NCBI GenBank assembly: GCA_026545765.1
Contig: JAIFAC010000278.1
Span: 62,001-126,000, forward strand
DNA length: 64,000 nt
Source: Plantago major
Taxonomy: Eukaryota; Streptophyta; Magnoliopsida; Lamiales; Plantaginaceae
Direction: 5' to 3'
Under the pieces are notes generated by a model. It did no database searches. It was not told the DNA's origin and saw only the letters and a list, made by a program, of their open reading frames with translations. A program made the translations under genes and the position numbers. This document shows, piece after piece, positions 37,601 through 49,591 of this stretch (its first letter is position 1; every line of letters begins with the position of its first letter).

Positions 37601-40600
37601 AAATTGACTTCTCCGTTTGTAATTATCTCACTTCTTTATTGTTTTGTTTAACTCTAGACTAGAATTTTACATTTGTTGTTTAACCCACTCATTATGTGTG
37701 TGGTTTAACACTCAAGTAGAGTTCTTCGTTTGTTATACTCTTACTCCTTACTTGCAATGTTTAAATCTCGAATAGACTTCTTCATTGACATTATCCCTCC
37801 TTTAGTGTGTTGTTTAACTCTCAAGTAGAGTTATTCGTTTGTTGTTCATCCCTCTCCAAAGTGTGTTGTTTTTATCTCTCAAGTAGAGTTGTTGGTTTGT
37901 TGTTTATTCAACTCCTTTTGTGTTTTGTTTAACTCTCAAGTAGAGTTCTTTGTTCGTTATTTTATTACTCCTCTTGTGTGTTGTTTAAATCTAAAATTGA
38001 CTTCGCCGTTTGTAATTATCTCACTTCTTTATTGTTTTGTTTAACTCTAGACTAGAATTTTACATTTGTTGTTTAACCCACTCATTATGTGTGTGGTTTA
38101 ACACTCAAGTAGAGTTCTTCGTTTGTTATACTCTTACTCATACATGCATTGTTTAAATCTCGAATAGACTTCTTCATTGACATTATCCCACTCCTTTAGT
38201 GTGTTGTTTAACTCTCAAGTAGAGTTATTCATTTGTTGTTCATCCCTCTCCAAAGTGTATTGTTTTTATCTCTCAAGTAGAGTTGTTGGTTTGTTGTTTA
38301 TTCAACTCCTTTTGTGTTTTGTTTAACTCTAAAGTAGAGTTCTTTGTTTGTTATTTTATAACTCCTTTTGTGTGTTGTTTAAATCTCAAATTGACTTCTC
38401 CGTTTGTAATTATCTCACTTCTTTATTGTTTTGTTTAACTCTAGACTAGAATTTTACATTTGTTGTTTAACCCACTCATTATGTGTGTGGTTTAACACTC
38501 AAGTAGAGTTCTTCGTTTGTTATACTCTTACTCTTACATGCATTGTTTAAATCTCGAATAGACTTCTTCATTAGACATTATCCCACTCCTTTAGTGTGTT
38601 GTTTAACTCTCAAGTAGAGTTATTCGTTTGTTGTTCATCCCTCTCCAAAGTGTCTTGTGTTTATCTCTCAAGTAGAGTTGTTGGTTTGTTGTTTATTCAA
38701 CTCCTTTTGTGTTTTGTTTAACTCTCAAGTAGAGTTCTTCGTTCGTTATTTTATTACTCCTCTTGTGTGTTGTTTAAATCTCAAATTGACTTCACCGTTT
38801 GTAATTATCTCACTTCTTTATTGTTTTGTTCAACTCTAGACTAGAATTTACATTTGTTGTTTAACCCTCATTATGTGTGTGGTTTAACACTCAAGTAAGT
38901 TCTTAGTTTGTTATACTCTTACTCCTTACATGCATTGTTTAAATCTCGAATAGACTTCTTCATTGACATTATCCCACTCCTTTAGTGTGTTGTTTAACTC
39001 TCAAGTAGAGTTATTTGTTTGTTGTTCATCCCTCTCCAAAGTGTCTTGTTTTTATCTCTCAAGTAGAGTTGTTGGTTTGTTGTTTATTCAACTCCTTTTG
39101 TGTTTTGTTTAACTCTCAAGTAGAGTTCTTCGTTGGTTATTTTATTACTCCTCTTGTGTGTTGTTTAAATCTCAAATTGACTTCACCGTTTGTAATTATC
39201 TCACTTCTTTATTATTTTATTTAACTCTAGACTAGAATTTTACATTTGTTGTTTAACCCACTCATTATGTGTGTGGTTTAACACTCAGTAAGTTCTTAGT
39301 TTGTTATACTCTTACTCATACATGCATTGTTTAAATCTCGAATAGACTTCTTCATTGACATTATCCCAGTCCTTTTGTGTTTTGTTTAACTCTCAAGTAG
39401 AGTTATTCGTTTGTTGTTCATCCCTCTCCAAAGTGTGTTGTTTTTATCTCTCAAGTAGAGTTGTTGGTTTGTTGTTTATTCAACTCCTTTTGTGTTTTGT
39501 TTAACTCTCAAGTAGATTTCTTAGTTAGTTATTTTATTACTACTCTTGTGTGTTGTTTAAATCTCAAATTGACTTCTCTCCGTTTGTAATTATCTCACTT
39601 CTTTATTGTTTTGTTTAACTCTAGACTAGAATTTTACATTTGTTGTTTAACCCACTCATTTTGTGTGTGGTTTAACACTCAGTAAGTTCTTAGTTTGTTA
39701 TACTCTTACTCATACATGCATTGTTTAAATCTCGAATAGACTTCTTCATTGACATTATCCCACTCCTTTAGTGTTTTGTTTAACTCTCAAGTAGAGTTAT
39801 TAGTTTGTTGTTCATCCCTCTCCAAAGTGTGTTGTTTTATCTCTCAAGTAGAGTTGTTGGTTTGTTGTTTATTCAACTCCTTTTGTGTTTTGTTTAACTC
39901 TCAAGTAGAGTTCTTGATGTTATTTTATTACACCTCTTGTGTGTTGTTTAAATCTCAAATTGACTTCACGGTTTGTAATTATCTCACTTTTTTATTGTTT
40001 TGTTTAACTAGACTAGAATTTTACATTTGTTGTTTAACCCACTCATTATGTGTGTGGTTTAACACTCAAGTAGAGTTCTTCGTTTGTTATACTCTTACTC
40101 CTTATGTGCATTGTTTAAATCTCGAATAGACTTTTTCATTCGACATTATCCCACTCCTTTAGTGTGTTGTTTAACTCTCAAGTAGAGTTATTCGTTTGTT
40201 GTTCATCCCTCTCCAAAGTGTGTTGTTTTTATCTCTCAAGTAGAGTTGTTGGTTTGTTGTTTATTCAACTCCTTTTGTGTTTTGTTTAACTCTCAAGTAG
40301 AGTTCTTGATTAGTTATTTTATTAGTCCTCTTGTGTGTTGTTTGAATCTCAAATTGACTTCTCCTTTGTAATTATCTCACTTCTTTATTGTTTTGTTTAA
40401 CTCTAGACTAGAATTTTACATTTTTTGTTTAACCCACTCATTATGTGTGTGGTTTAACACTCAAGTAGAGTTCTTATTTTGTTATACTCTTACTCCTTAT
40501 GTGCATTGTTTAAATCTCGAATAGACTTCTTCATTCGACATTATCCCACTCCTTTAGTGTGTTGTTTAACTCTCAAGTAGAGTTACTAGTTTGTTGTTCA

Positions 40601-42936
40601 TCCCTCTCCAAAGTGTCTTGTTTTTATCTCTCAAGTAGAGTTGTTGGTTTGTTGTTTATTCAACTCCTTTTGTGTTTTGTTTAACTCTCAAGTAGAGTTC
40701 TTAGTTCGTTATTTTATTACTCCTCTTGTGTGTTGTTTAAATCTCAAATTGACTTCTCGTTTGTAATTATCTCACTTCTTTATTGTTTTGTTTAACTCTA
40801 GACAAGAATTTTACATTTGTTGTTTAACCCACTCATTATGTGTGTGGTTTAACTTTTCAAGTAGAGTTCTTCATTTGTTATACTCTTACTCCTTCTGTGC
40901 ATTGTTTAAATCTCGAATAGACTTCTTCGTTTGACATTATCCACTCCTTTAGTGAGTTGTTTAACCCTCAAGTAGAGTTATTCGTTTGTTGTTCATCCCT
41001 CTCCAAAGTGTCTTGTTTTTATCTCTCAAGTAGAGTTGTTGGTTTGTTGTTTATTCAACTCCTTTTGTGTTTTGTTTAACTCTCAAGTAGAGTTCTTCGT
41101 TCGTTATTTTATTACTCCTCTTGTGTGTTGTTTAAATCTCAAATTGACTTCTCCGTTTGTAATTATCTCACTTCTTTATTGTTTTGTTTAACTCTAGACT
41201 AGAATTTTACATTTGTTGTTTAACCCACTCATTATGTGTGTGGTTTAACACTCAGTAAGTTCTTAGTTTGTTATACTCTTACTCCTTATGTGCATTGTTT
41301 AAATCTCGAATAGACTTCTTCATTGACATTATCCCACTCCTTTAGTGTGTTGTTTAACTCTCAAGTAGAGTTATTCGTTTGTTGTTCATCCCTCTCCAAA
41401 GTGTCTTGTTTTTATCTCTCAAGTAGAGTTGTTGGTTTGTTGTTTATTCAACTCCTTTTGTTTTTTTTTTAACTCTCAAGTAGAGTTCTTAGTTAGTTAT
41501 TTTATTACTCCTCTTGTGTGTTGTTTAAATCTCAAATTGACTTCTCCGTTTGTAATTATCTCACTTCTTTATTGTTTTGTTTAACTCTAGACTAGAATTT
41601 TACATTTGTTATTTAACCCACTCATTATGTGTGTGGTTAACACTCAGGTAGAGTTCTTCGTTTGTTATACTCTTACTCCTTATGTGCATTGTTTAAATCT
41701 CGAATAGACTTCTTCATTCGACATTATCCCACTCCTTTAGTGTGTTGTTTAACTCTCAAGTAGAGTTATTCGTTTGTTGTTCATCCCCCTCCAAAGTGTG
41801 TTGTTTTTATCTCTCAAGTAGAGTTGTTGGTTTGTTGTTTATTCAACTCCTTTTGTGTTTTGTTTAACTCTCAAGTAGAGTTCTTCGTTCGTTATTTTAT
41901 TACTCCTCTTGTGTGTTGTTTAAATCTCAAATTGACTTCACCGTTTGTAATTATCTCACTTCTTTATTGTTTTGTTTAACTCTAGACTAGAATTTTACAT
42001 TTGTTGTTTAACCCACTCATTATGTGTGGTTTAACACTCAAGTAAGTTCTTCGTTTGTTATACTCTTACTCCTTATGTGCATTGTTTAAATCTCGAATAG
42101 ACTTCTTCATTCGACATTATCCCACTCCTTTAGTGTGTTGTTTAACTCTCAAGTATAGTTATTTGTTTGTTGTTCATCCCTCTCCAAAGTGTCTTGTTTT
42201 TATCTCTCAAGTAGAGTTGTTGGTTTGTTGTTTATTCAACTCCTTTTGTGTTTTGTTTAACTCTCAAGTAGAGTTCTTATTTAGTTATTTTATTACTCCT
42301 CTTGTGTGTTGTTTAAATCTCAAATTGACTTCACCGTTTGTAATTATCTCACTTCTTTATTGTTTTGTTTTACTCTAGACTAGAATTTTACATTTGTTGT
42401 TTAACCCACTCATTATGTGTGTGGTTTAACTTTTCAGTAAGTTCTTCGTTTGTTATACTCTTACTCATACATGCATTGCTTAAATCTCGAATAGACTTCT
42501 TCATTCGATATTATCCCACTCCTTTAGTGTGTTGTTTAACTCTCAAGTAGAGTTATTCGTTTGTTGTTCATCCCTCTCCAAAGTGTGTTGTTTTTATCTC
42601 TCAAGTAGAGTTGTTGGTTTGTTGTTTATTCAACTCCTTTTGTGTTTTGTTTAACTCTCAAGTAGAGTTCTTCGTTCGTTATTTTATTACTCCTCTTGTG
42701 TGTTGTTTAAATCTCAAATTGACTTCTACGTTTGTAATTATCTCACTTCTTAATTGTTTTGTTTAACTCTAGACTAGAATTTTACATTTGTGTTTTAACC
42801 CACTCATTATGTGTGTGGTTTAACACTCAAGTAGAGTTCTTCGTTTGTTATACTCTTAATCCTTCTGTGCATTGTTTAAATCTCGAATAGACTTCTTCAT
42901 TCGACATTATCCCACTCCTTTAGTGTGTTGTTTAAC

Positions 42937-43000
42937 TCTCAAGTAGAGTTAATATTGTTGTTCATCCCACAACAAATAGTATATGTATTAACTCTCAAGT
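42937..43000 (+). repeat. Replaced segment in an A subunit of the right array
   Basis: After GAGTTAATATTGTTG the A subunit reads CATCCCACAACAAATAGTAT and ATGTATTAAC in place of CATCCCTCTCCAAAGTGTC and TTGTTTTTAT. I saw this form nowhere else in the window. Length is nearly conserved, so it is a strongly mutated or converted copy, not an insertion. Confidence 0.65.
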
Positions 43001-44439
43001 AGAGTTGTTGGTTTGTTGTTTATTCAACTCCTTTTGTGTTTTGTTTAACTCTCAAGTAGAGTCATTAGTTAGTTATTTTATTACTCCTCTTGTGTGTTGT
43101 TTAAATCTCAAATTGACTTCGCCGTTTGTAATTATCTCACTTCTTTATTGTTTTGTTTAACTCTAGACTAGAATTTTACATTTGTTGTTTAACCCACTCA
43201 TTACGTGTGGTTTAACACTCAAGTAGAGTTCTTCGTTTGTTATACTCTTAATCCTTCTGTGCATTGTTTAAATCTCGAATAGACTTCTTCATTCGACATT
43301 ATCCCACTCCTTTTGTGTGTTGTTTAACTCTCAAGTAGAGTTATTCATTTGTTGTTCATCCCTCTCCAAAGTGTCTTGTTTTTATCTCTCAAGTAGAGTT
43401 GTTGGTTTGTTGTTTATTCAACTCCTTTTGTGTTTTGTTTAACTCTCAAGTAGAGTTCTTCGTTTGTTATTTTATAACTCCTCTTGTGTGTTGTTTAAAT
43501 CTCAAATTGACTTCTCCGTTTGTAATTATCTCACTTCTTTATTGTTTTGTTTAACTCTAGACTAGAATTTTACATTTGTTGTTTAACCCACTCATTATGT
43601 GTGTGGTTTAACACTCAAGTAGAGTTCTTCGTTTGTTATACTCTTACTCCTTATGTGCATTGTTTAAATCTAGAATAGACTTCTTCATTGACATTATCCA
43701 CTCCTTTAGTGTGTTGTTTAACTCTCAAGTAGAGTTATTCGTTTGTTGTTCATCCCTCTCCAAAGTGTGTTGTTTTTATCTCTCAAGTAGAGTTGTTGGT
43801 TTGTTGTTTATTCAACTCCTTTTGTGTTTTGTTTAACTCTCAAGTAGAGTTCTTAGTTAGTTATTTTACTACTAATGTTGTGTGTTGTTTAAATCTCAAA
43901 TTGACTTCTCCGTTTGTAATTATCTCACTTCTTTATTGTTTTGTTTAACTCTAGACTAGAATTTTACATTTGTTGTTTAACCACTCATTATGTGTGTGGT
44001 TTAACACTCAGTAAGTTCTTCGTTTGTTATACTCTTACTCCTTATATGTGCATTGTTTAAATCTCGAATAGACTTCTTCATTGACATTATCCACTCCTTT
44101 AGTGTGTTGTTTAACTCTCAAGTAGAGTTTCGTTTGTTGTTCATCCCTCTCCAAAGTGTCTTGTTTTTATCTCTCAAGTAGAGTTGTTGGTTTGTTGTTT
44201 ATTCAACTCCTTTTGTGTTTTGTTTAACTCTCAAGTAGAGTTCTTCGTTCGTTATTTTATTACTCCTCTTGTGTGTTGTTTAAATCTCAAATTGACTTCT
44301 CCCTTGTAATTATCTCACTTCTTTATTGTTTTGTTTAACTCTAGACTAGAATTTTACATTTGTTGTTTAACCCACTCATTATGTGTGAGATTTAACACTC
44401 GAGTAAATTCTTCGTTTGTTATACTCTTACTCATATGTG

Positions 44440-44905
44440 CATTGTTTAAATCACGAATAGACTTCTTCCTTCGACATTATCACACTCCTTTAGTGAGTTG
44501 TTTAACTCTCAAGTAGAGTTATTCGTTTGTTGTTCATCCCTCTCCAAAGTGTCTTGTTTTTATCTCTCAAGTAGAGTTGTTGGTTTGGTGTTTATTCAAC
44601 TCCATTTGTGTTTTGTTTAACTCTCAAGTAGAGTTCTTCGTTGGTTATTTTATTACTCCTCTTGTGTGTTGTTTAAATCTCAAATTGACTTCACCGTTTG
44701 TAAGTATCTCACTTCTTTATTGTTTTGTTTAACTCTAGACTAGAATTTTACATTTGTTGTTTAACCCACTCATTATGTGTGTGGTTTAACACTCAAGTAG
44801 AGTTCTTCGTTTGTTATACTATTACTCCTTATGTGCATTGTTTAAATCACGAATAGACTTCTTCCTTCGACATTATCACACTCAAGTAGAGTTATTCGTT
44901 TGTTG
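44440..44905 (+). repeat. Pair of adjacent 392-bp units sharing private variants, one with a 23-bp deletion
   Basis: Two neighbouring G subunits (near 44,451 and 44,846) share ATCACGAATAGACTTCTTCC and ATTATCACACTC, and the following B subunits share GTTTGGTGTTTATTCAACTC. The second copy lacks 23 bp at 44,884: CACACTC joins straight to AAGTAG, where the first copy has the rest of G. CTC is present at both ends of the lost piece, consistent with microhomology or slippage. Adjacent units with common private changes indicate a recent unit duplication. Confidence 0.75.
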
Positions 44906-47699
44906 TTCATCCCTCTCCAAAGTGTCTTGTTTTTATCTCTCAAGTAGAGTTGTTGGTTTGGTGTTTATTCAACTCCATTTTTGTTTTGTTTAACTCTCAA
45001 GTAGAGTTCTTCGTTGGTTATTTTATTACTCCTCTTGTGTGTTGTTTAAATCTCAAATTGACTTCTCCGTTTGTAATTATCTCACTTCTTTATTGTTTTG
45101 TTTAACTCTAGACTAGAATTTTACATTTGTTGTTTAACCCACTCATTATGTGTGTGGTTTAACACTGAAGTAAAGTTCTTCGTTTGTTATACTCTTATTC
45201 CTTCTGTGCAATGTTTAAATCTCAAATAGACTTCTTCGTTTGACATTATCCCACTCCTTTAGTGTGTTGTTTAACTCTCAAGTAGAGTTATTCGTTTGTT
45301 GTTCATCCCTCTCCAAATTGTCTTGTTTTTATCTCTCAAGTAGAGTTGTTGGTTTGTTGTTTATTCAACTCCTTTTGTGTTTTGTTTAACTCTCAAGTAG
45401 AGTTCTTCGTTATTATTTATTACTCCTCTTGTGTGTTGTTTAAATCTCAAATTGACTTCTCCGTTTGTAATTATCTCACTTCTTTATTGTTTTGTTTAAC
45501 TCTAGACTAGAATTTTACATTTGTTGTTTAACCCACTCATTATGTGTGGTTTAACACTCAGTAAGTTCTTAGTTTGTTATACTCTTACTCCTTATGTGCA
45601 ATGTTTAAATCTCGAATAGACTTCTTCATTCGACATTATCCCACTCCTTTAGTGTGTTGTTTAACTCTCAAGTAGAGTTATTGGTTTGTTGTTCATCCCT
45701 CTCCAAAGTGTCTTGTTTTTATCTCTCAAGTAGAGTTGTTGGTTTGTTGTTTATTCAACTCCTTTTGTGTTTTGTTTAACTCTCAAGTAGAGTTCTTCGT
45801 TCGTTATTTTATTACTCCTCTTGTGTGTTGTTTAAATCTCAAATTGACTTCTCCGTTTGTAATTATCTCACTTCTTTATTGTTTTGTTTAACTCTAGACT
45901 AGAATTTTACATTTGTTGTTTAACCCACTCATTATCTGTGTGTGGTTAACACTCAAGTAAGTTCTTCGTTTGTTATACTCTTACTCATACATGCATTGTT
46001 TAAATCTCGAATAGACTTCTTCATTCGACATTATCCCACTCCTTTAGTGTGTTGTTTAACTCTCAAGTAGAGTTATTCATTTGTTGTTCATCCCTCTCCA
46101 AAGTGTCTTGTTTTTATCTCTCAAGTAGAGTTGTTGGTTTGTTGTTTATTCAACTCCTTTTGTGTTTTGTTTAACTCTCAAGTAGAGTTCTTCGTTCGTT
46201 ATTTTATAACTCCTCTTGTGTGTTGTTTAAATCTCAAATTGACTTCTCCGTTTGTAATTATCTCACTTCTTTATTGTTTTGTTTAACTCTAGACTAGAAT
46301 TTTACATTTGTTGTTTAACCCACTCATTATGTGTGTCGTTTAACACTAAAGTAGAGTTCTTCGTTTGTTATACTCTTACTCCTTATGTGCAATGTTTAAA
46401 TCTCGAATAGACTTCTTCATTTGACATTATCCCACTCCTTTAGTGTGTTGTTTAACTCTCAAGTAGAGTTTCGTTTGTTGTTCATCCCTCTCCAAAGTGT
46501 CTTGTTTTTATCTCTCAAGTAGAGTTGTTGGTTTGTTGTTTATTCAACTCCTTTTGTGTTTTGTTTAACTCTCAAGTAGAGTTCTTCGTTTGTTATTTTA
46601 TAACTCCTCTTGTGTGTTGTTTAAATCTCAAATTGACTTCTCAATTTGTAATTATCTCACTTCTTTATTGTTTTGTTTAACAATAGACTAGAATTTTACA
46701 TTTGTTGTTTAACCCACTCATTATGTGTGTGGTTTAACACTCAAATAGAGTTCTTCGTTTGTTATACTCTTACTCCTTATGTGCAATGTTTAAATCTCGA
46801 ATAGACTTCTTCATTCGACATTATCCCACTCCTTTAGTGTGTTGTTTAACTCTCAAGTAGAGTTATTCGTTTGTTGTTCATCCCTCTCCAAAGTGTGTTG
46901 TTTTTATCTCTCAAGTAGAGTTGTTGGTTTGTTGTTTATTCAACTCCTTTTGTGTTTTGTTTAACTCTCAAGTAGAGTTCTTCGTTTGTTATTTTATAAC
47001 TCCTCTTGTGTGTTGTTTAAATCTCAAATTGACTTCTCCGTTTGTAATTATCTCACTTCTTTATTGTTTTGTTTAACTCTAGACTAGAATTTTACATTTG
47101 TTGTTTAACCCACTCATTATCCGTGTGGTTTAACACTCAAGTAGAGTTCTTCGTTTGTTATACTCGTACTCCTTCTGTGCATTGTTTAAATCTCGAATAG
47201 ACTTATTCGTTTGACATTATCCACTCCTTTAGTGTGTTGTTTAACTCTCAATTAGAGTTATTCGTTTGTTGTTCATCCCTCTCCAAAGTGTCTTGTTTTT
47301 ATCTCTCAAGTAGAGTTGTTGGTTTGTTGTTTATTCAACTCCTTTTGTGTTTTGTTTAACTCTCAAGTAGAGTTCTTCGTTCGTTATTTTATTACTCCTC
47401 TTGTGTGTTGTTTAAATCTCAAATTGACTTCGCCGTTTGTAATTATCTCACTTCTTTATTTTTTTGTTCAACTCTAGACTAGAATTTTACATTTGTTGTT
47501 TAACCCACTCATTATGTGTGTGGTTTAACACTCAGTAAGTTCTTCGTTTGTTATACTCTTACTCCTTATGCATTGTTTAAATCTCGAATAGACTTCTTCA
47601 TTCGACATTATCCCACTCCTTTTGTGTGTTGTTTAACTCTCAAGTAGAGTTATTCATTTGTTGTTCATCCCTCTCCAAAGTGTCTTGTTTTTATCTCTC

Positions 47700-48660
47700 A
47701 AGTAGAGTTGTTGGTTTGTCGTTTATTCAACTCCTTTTGTGTTTTCTTTAACTCTCAAGTAGAGCTCTTCGTTCGTTATTTTATTACTCCTCTTGTGTGT
47801 TGTTTAAATCTCAAATTGACTTCGCCGTTTGTAATTATCTCACTTCTTTATTGTTTTGTAACTCTAGACTAGAATTTTACATTTGTTGTTTAACCCACTC
47901 ATTATGTGTGTCGTTTAACACTCAAGTAGAGTTCTTCGTTTGTTATACTCTTACTCCTTCTGTGCATTGTTTAAATCTCGAATAGACTTCTTCATTCGAC
48001 ATTATCCCACTCCTTTTGTGTGTTGTTTAACTCTCAAGTAGAGTTATTCATCCCTCTCCAAAGCGTCTTGTTTTTATCTCTCAAGTAGAGTTGTTGGTTT
48101 GTGGTTTATTCAACTCCTTTTGTGTTTTGTTTAACTCTCAAGTAGAGTTCTTCGTTCTTTATTTTATTACTCCTCTTGTGTGTTGTTTAAATCTCAAATT
48201 GACTTCACCGTTTGTAATTATCTCACTTCTTTATTGTTTTGTTCAACTCTAGACTAGAATTTTACATTTGTTGTTTAACCCACTCATTATGTGTGTGGTT
48301 TAACACTCAAGTAGAGTTCTTCGTTTCTTATACTCTTACTCCTTCTGTGCATTGTTTAAATCTCGAATAGACTTCTTCATTCGACATTATCCCACTCCTT
48401 TAGTGTTTTGTTTAACCCTCAAGTAGAGTTATTCGTTTGTTGTTCATCCCTCTCCAAAGTATCTTGTTTTTATCTCTCAAGTAGAGTTGTTCGTTTGTCG
48501 TTTATTCAACTCCTTTTGTGTTTTCTTTAACTCTCAAGTAGAGCTCTTCGTTCGTTATTTTATTACTCCTCTTGTGTGTTGTTTAAATCTCAAATTGACT
48601 TCGCCGTTTGTAATTATCTCACTTCTTTATTGTTTTGTAACTCTAGACTAGAATTTTACA
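47700..48660 (+). repeat. Two-unit duplicated segment in the right array
   Basis: GTCGTTTATTCAACTCC, TTTTCTTTAACTC and GTAGAGCTCTTCG occur together near 47,717-47,770 and again near 48,497-48,549, about 780 bp (two units) apart. The unit between has the common forms. Both copies also carry TTGTTTTGTAACTCTAGAC (three bases shorter than normal) downstream, at 47,851 and 48,630. Confidence 0.75.
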
Positions 48661-49199
48661 TTTGTTGTTTAACCCACTCATTATGTGTGTGGTTTAACAC
48701 TCAGTAAGTTCTTCGTTTGTTATACTCTTACTCCTTATGTGCATTGTTTAAATCTCGAATAGACTTCTCATTCGACATTATCCCTCCTTTAGTGTGTTGT
48801 TTAACTCTCAATCAGAGTTATTCGTTTGTTGTTCATCCCTCTCCAAATTGTCTTGTTTTTATCTCTCAAGTAGAGTTGTTGGTTTGTTGTTTATTCAACT
48901 CCTTTTGTGTTTTGTTTAACTCTCAAGTAGAGTTCTTCGTTCGTTATTTTATTACTCCTCTTGTGTGTTGTTTAAATCTCAAATTGACTTCTCCGTTTGT
49001 AATTATCTCACTTCTTTATTGTTTTGTTTAACTCTAGACTAGTATTTTACATTTGTTGTTTAACCCACTCATTATGTGTGTGGTTTAACACTCAAGTAGA
49101 GTTCTTCGTTTGTTATACTCTTGCTCCTTATGTGCATTGTTTAAATCTCGAATAGACTTCTTCATTAGACATTATCCCCTCCTTTAGTGTGTTGTTTAA

Positions 49200-49591
49200 C
49201 TCTCAAGTAGAGTTATTAGTTTGTTGTTCATCCCTCTCCAAAGTGTCTTGTTTTATCTCTCAAGTAGAGTTGTTGGTTTGTTGTTTATTCAACTCCTTTT
49301 GTGTTTTGTTTAACTCTCAAGTAGAGTTCTTAGTTAGTTATTTTATTACTCCTCTTGTGTGTTGTTTAAATCTCAAATTGACTTCTCCGTTTGTAATTAT
49401 CTCACTTCTTTATTGTTTTGTTTAACTCTAGACTAGAATTTTACATTTGTTGTTTAACCCACTCATTATGTGTGGTTTAACACTCAAGTAAGTTCTTAGT
49501 TTGTTATACTCTTACTCCTTATGTGCATTGTTTAAATCTCGAATAGACTTCTGCGTTAGACATTATCCCACTCCTTTAGTGTGTTGTTTAA
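49200..49591 (+). repeat. Reference 392-bp unit of the right array, with subunits
   Basis: Subunit limits in one complete copy: A 49,200-49,256 (57 bp); B 49,257-49,313 (57); C 49,314-49,369 (56); D 49,370-49,425 (56); E 49,426-49,480 (55, slightly short in this copy); F 49,481-49,535 (55); G 49,536-49,591 (56). The sum is 392 bp. A, B, C and F open with (C/A)TCAAGTA(GA)GTT. D, E and G open with related but diverged forms (ATCTCAAATTGACTT, CTCTAGACTAGAATT, ATCTCGAATAGACTT). Confidence 0.9.

Noticed and set aside
39749..40129. Open frames in the right array, up to 126 codons
   Set aside because: The same peptide set recurs in nearly every 392-bp unit and is broken by single-base differences between copies, with no sign of selection for coding.
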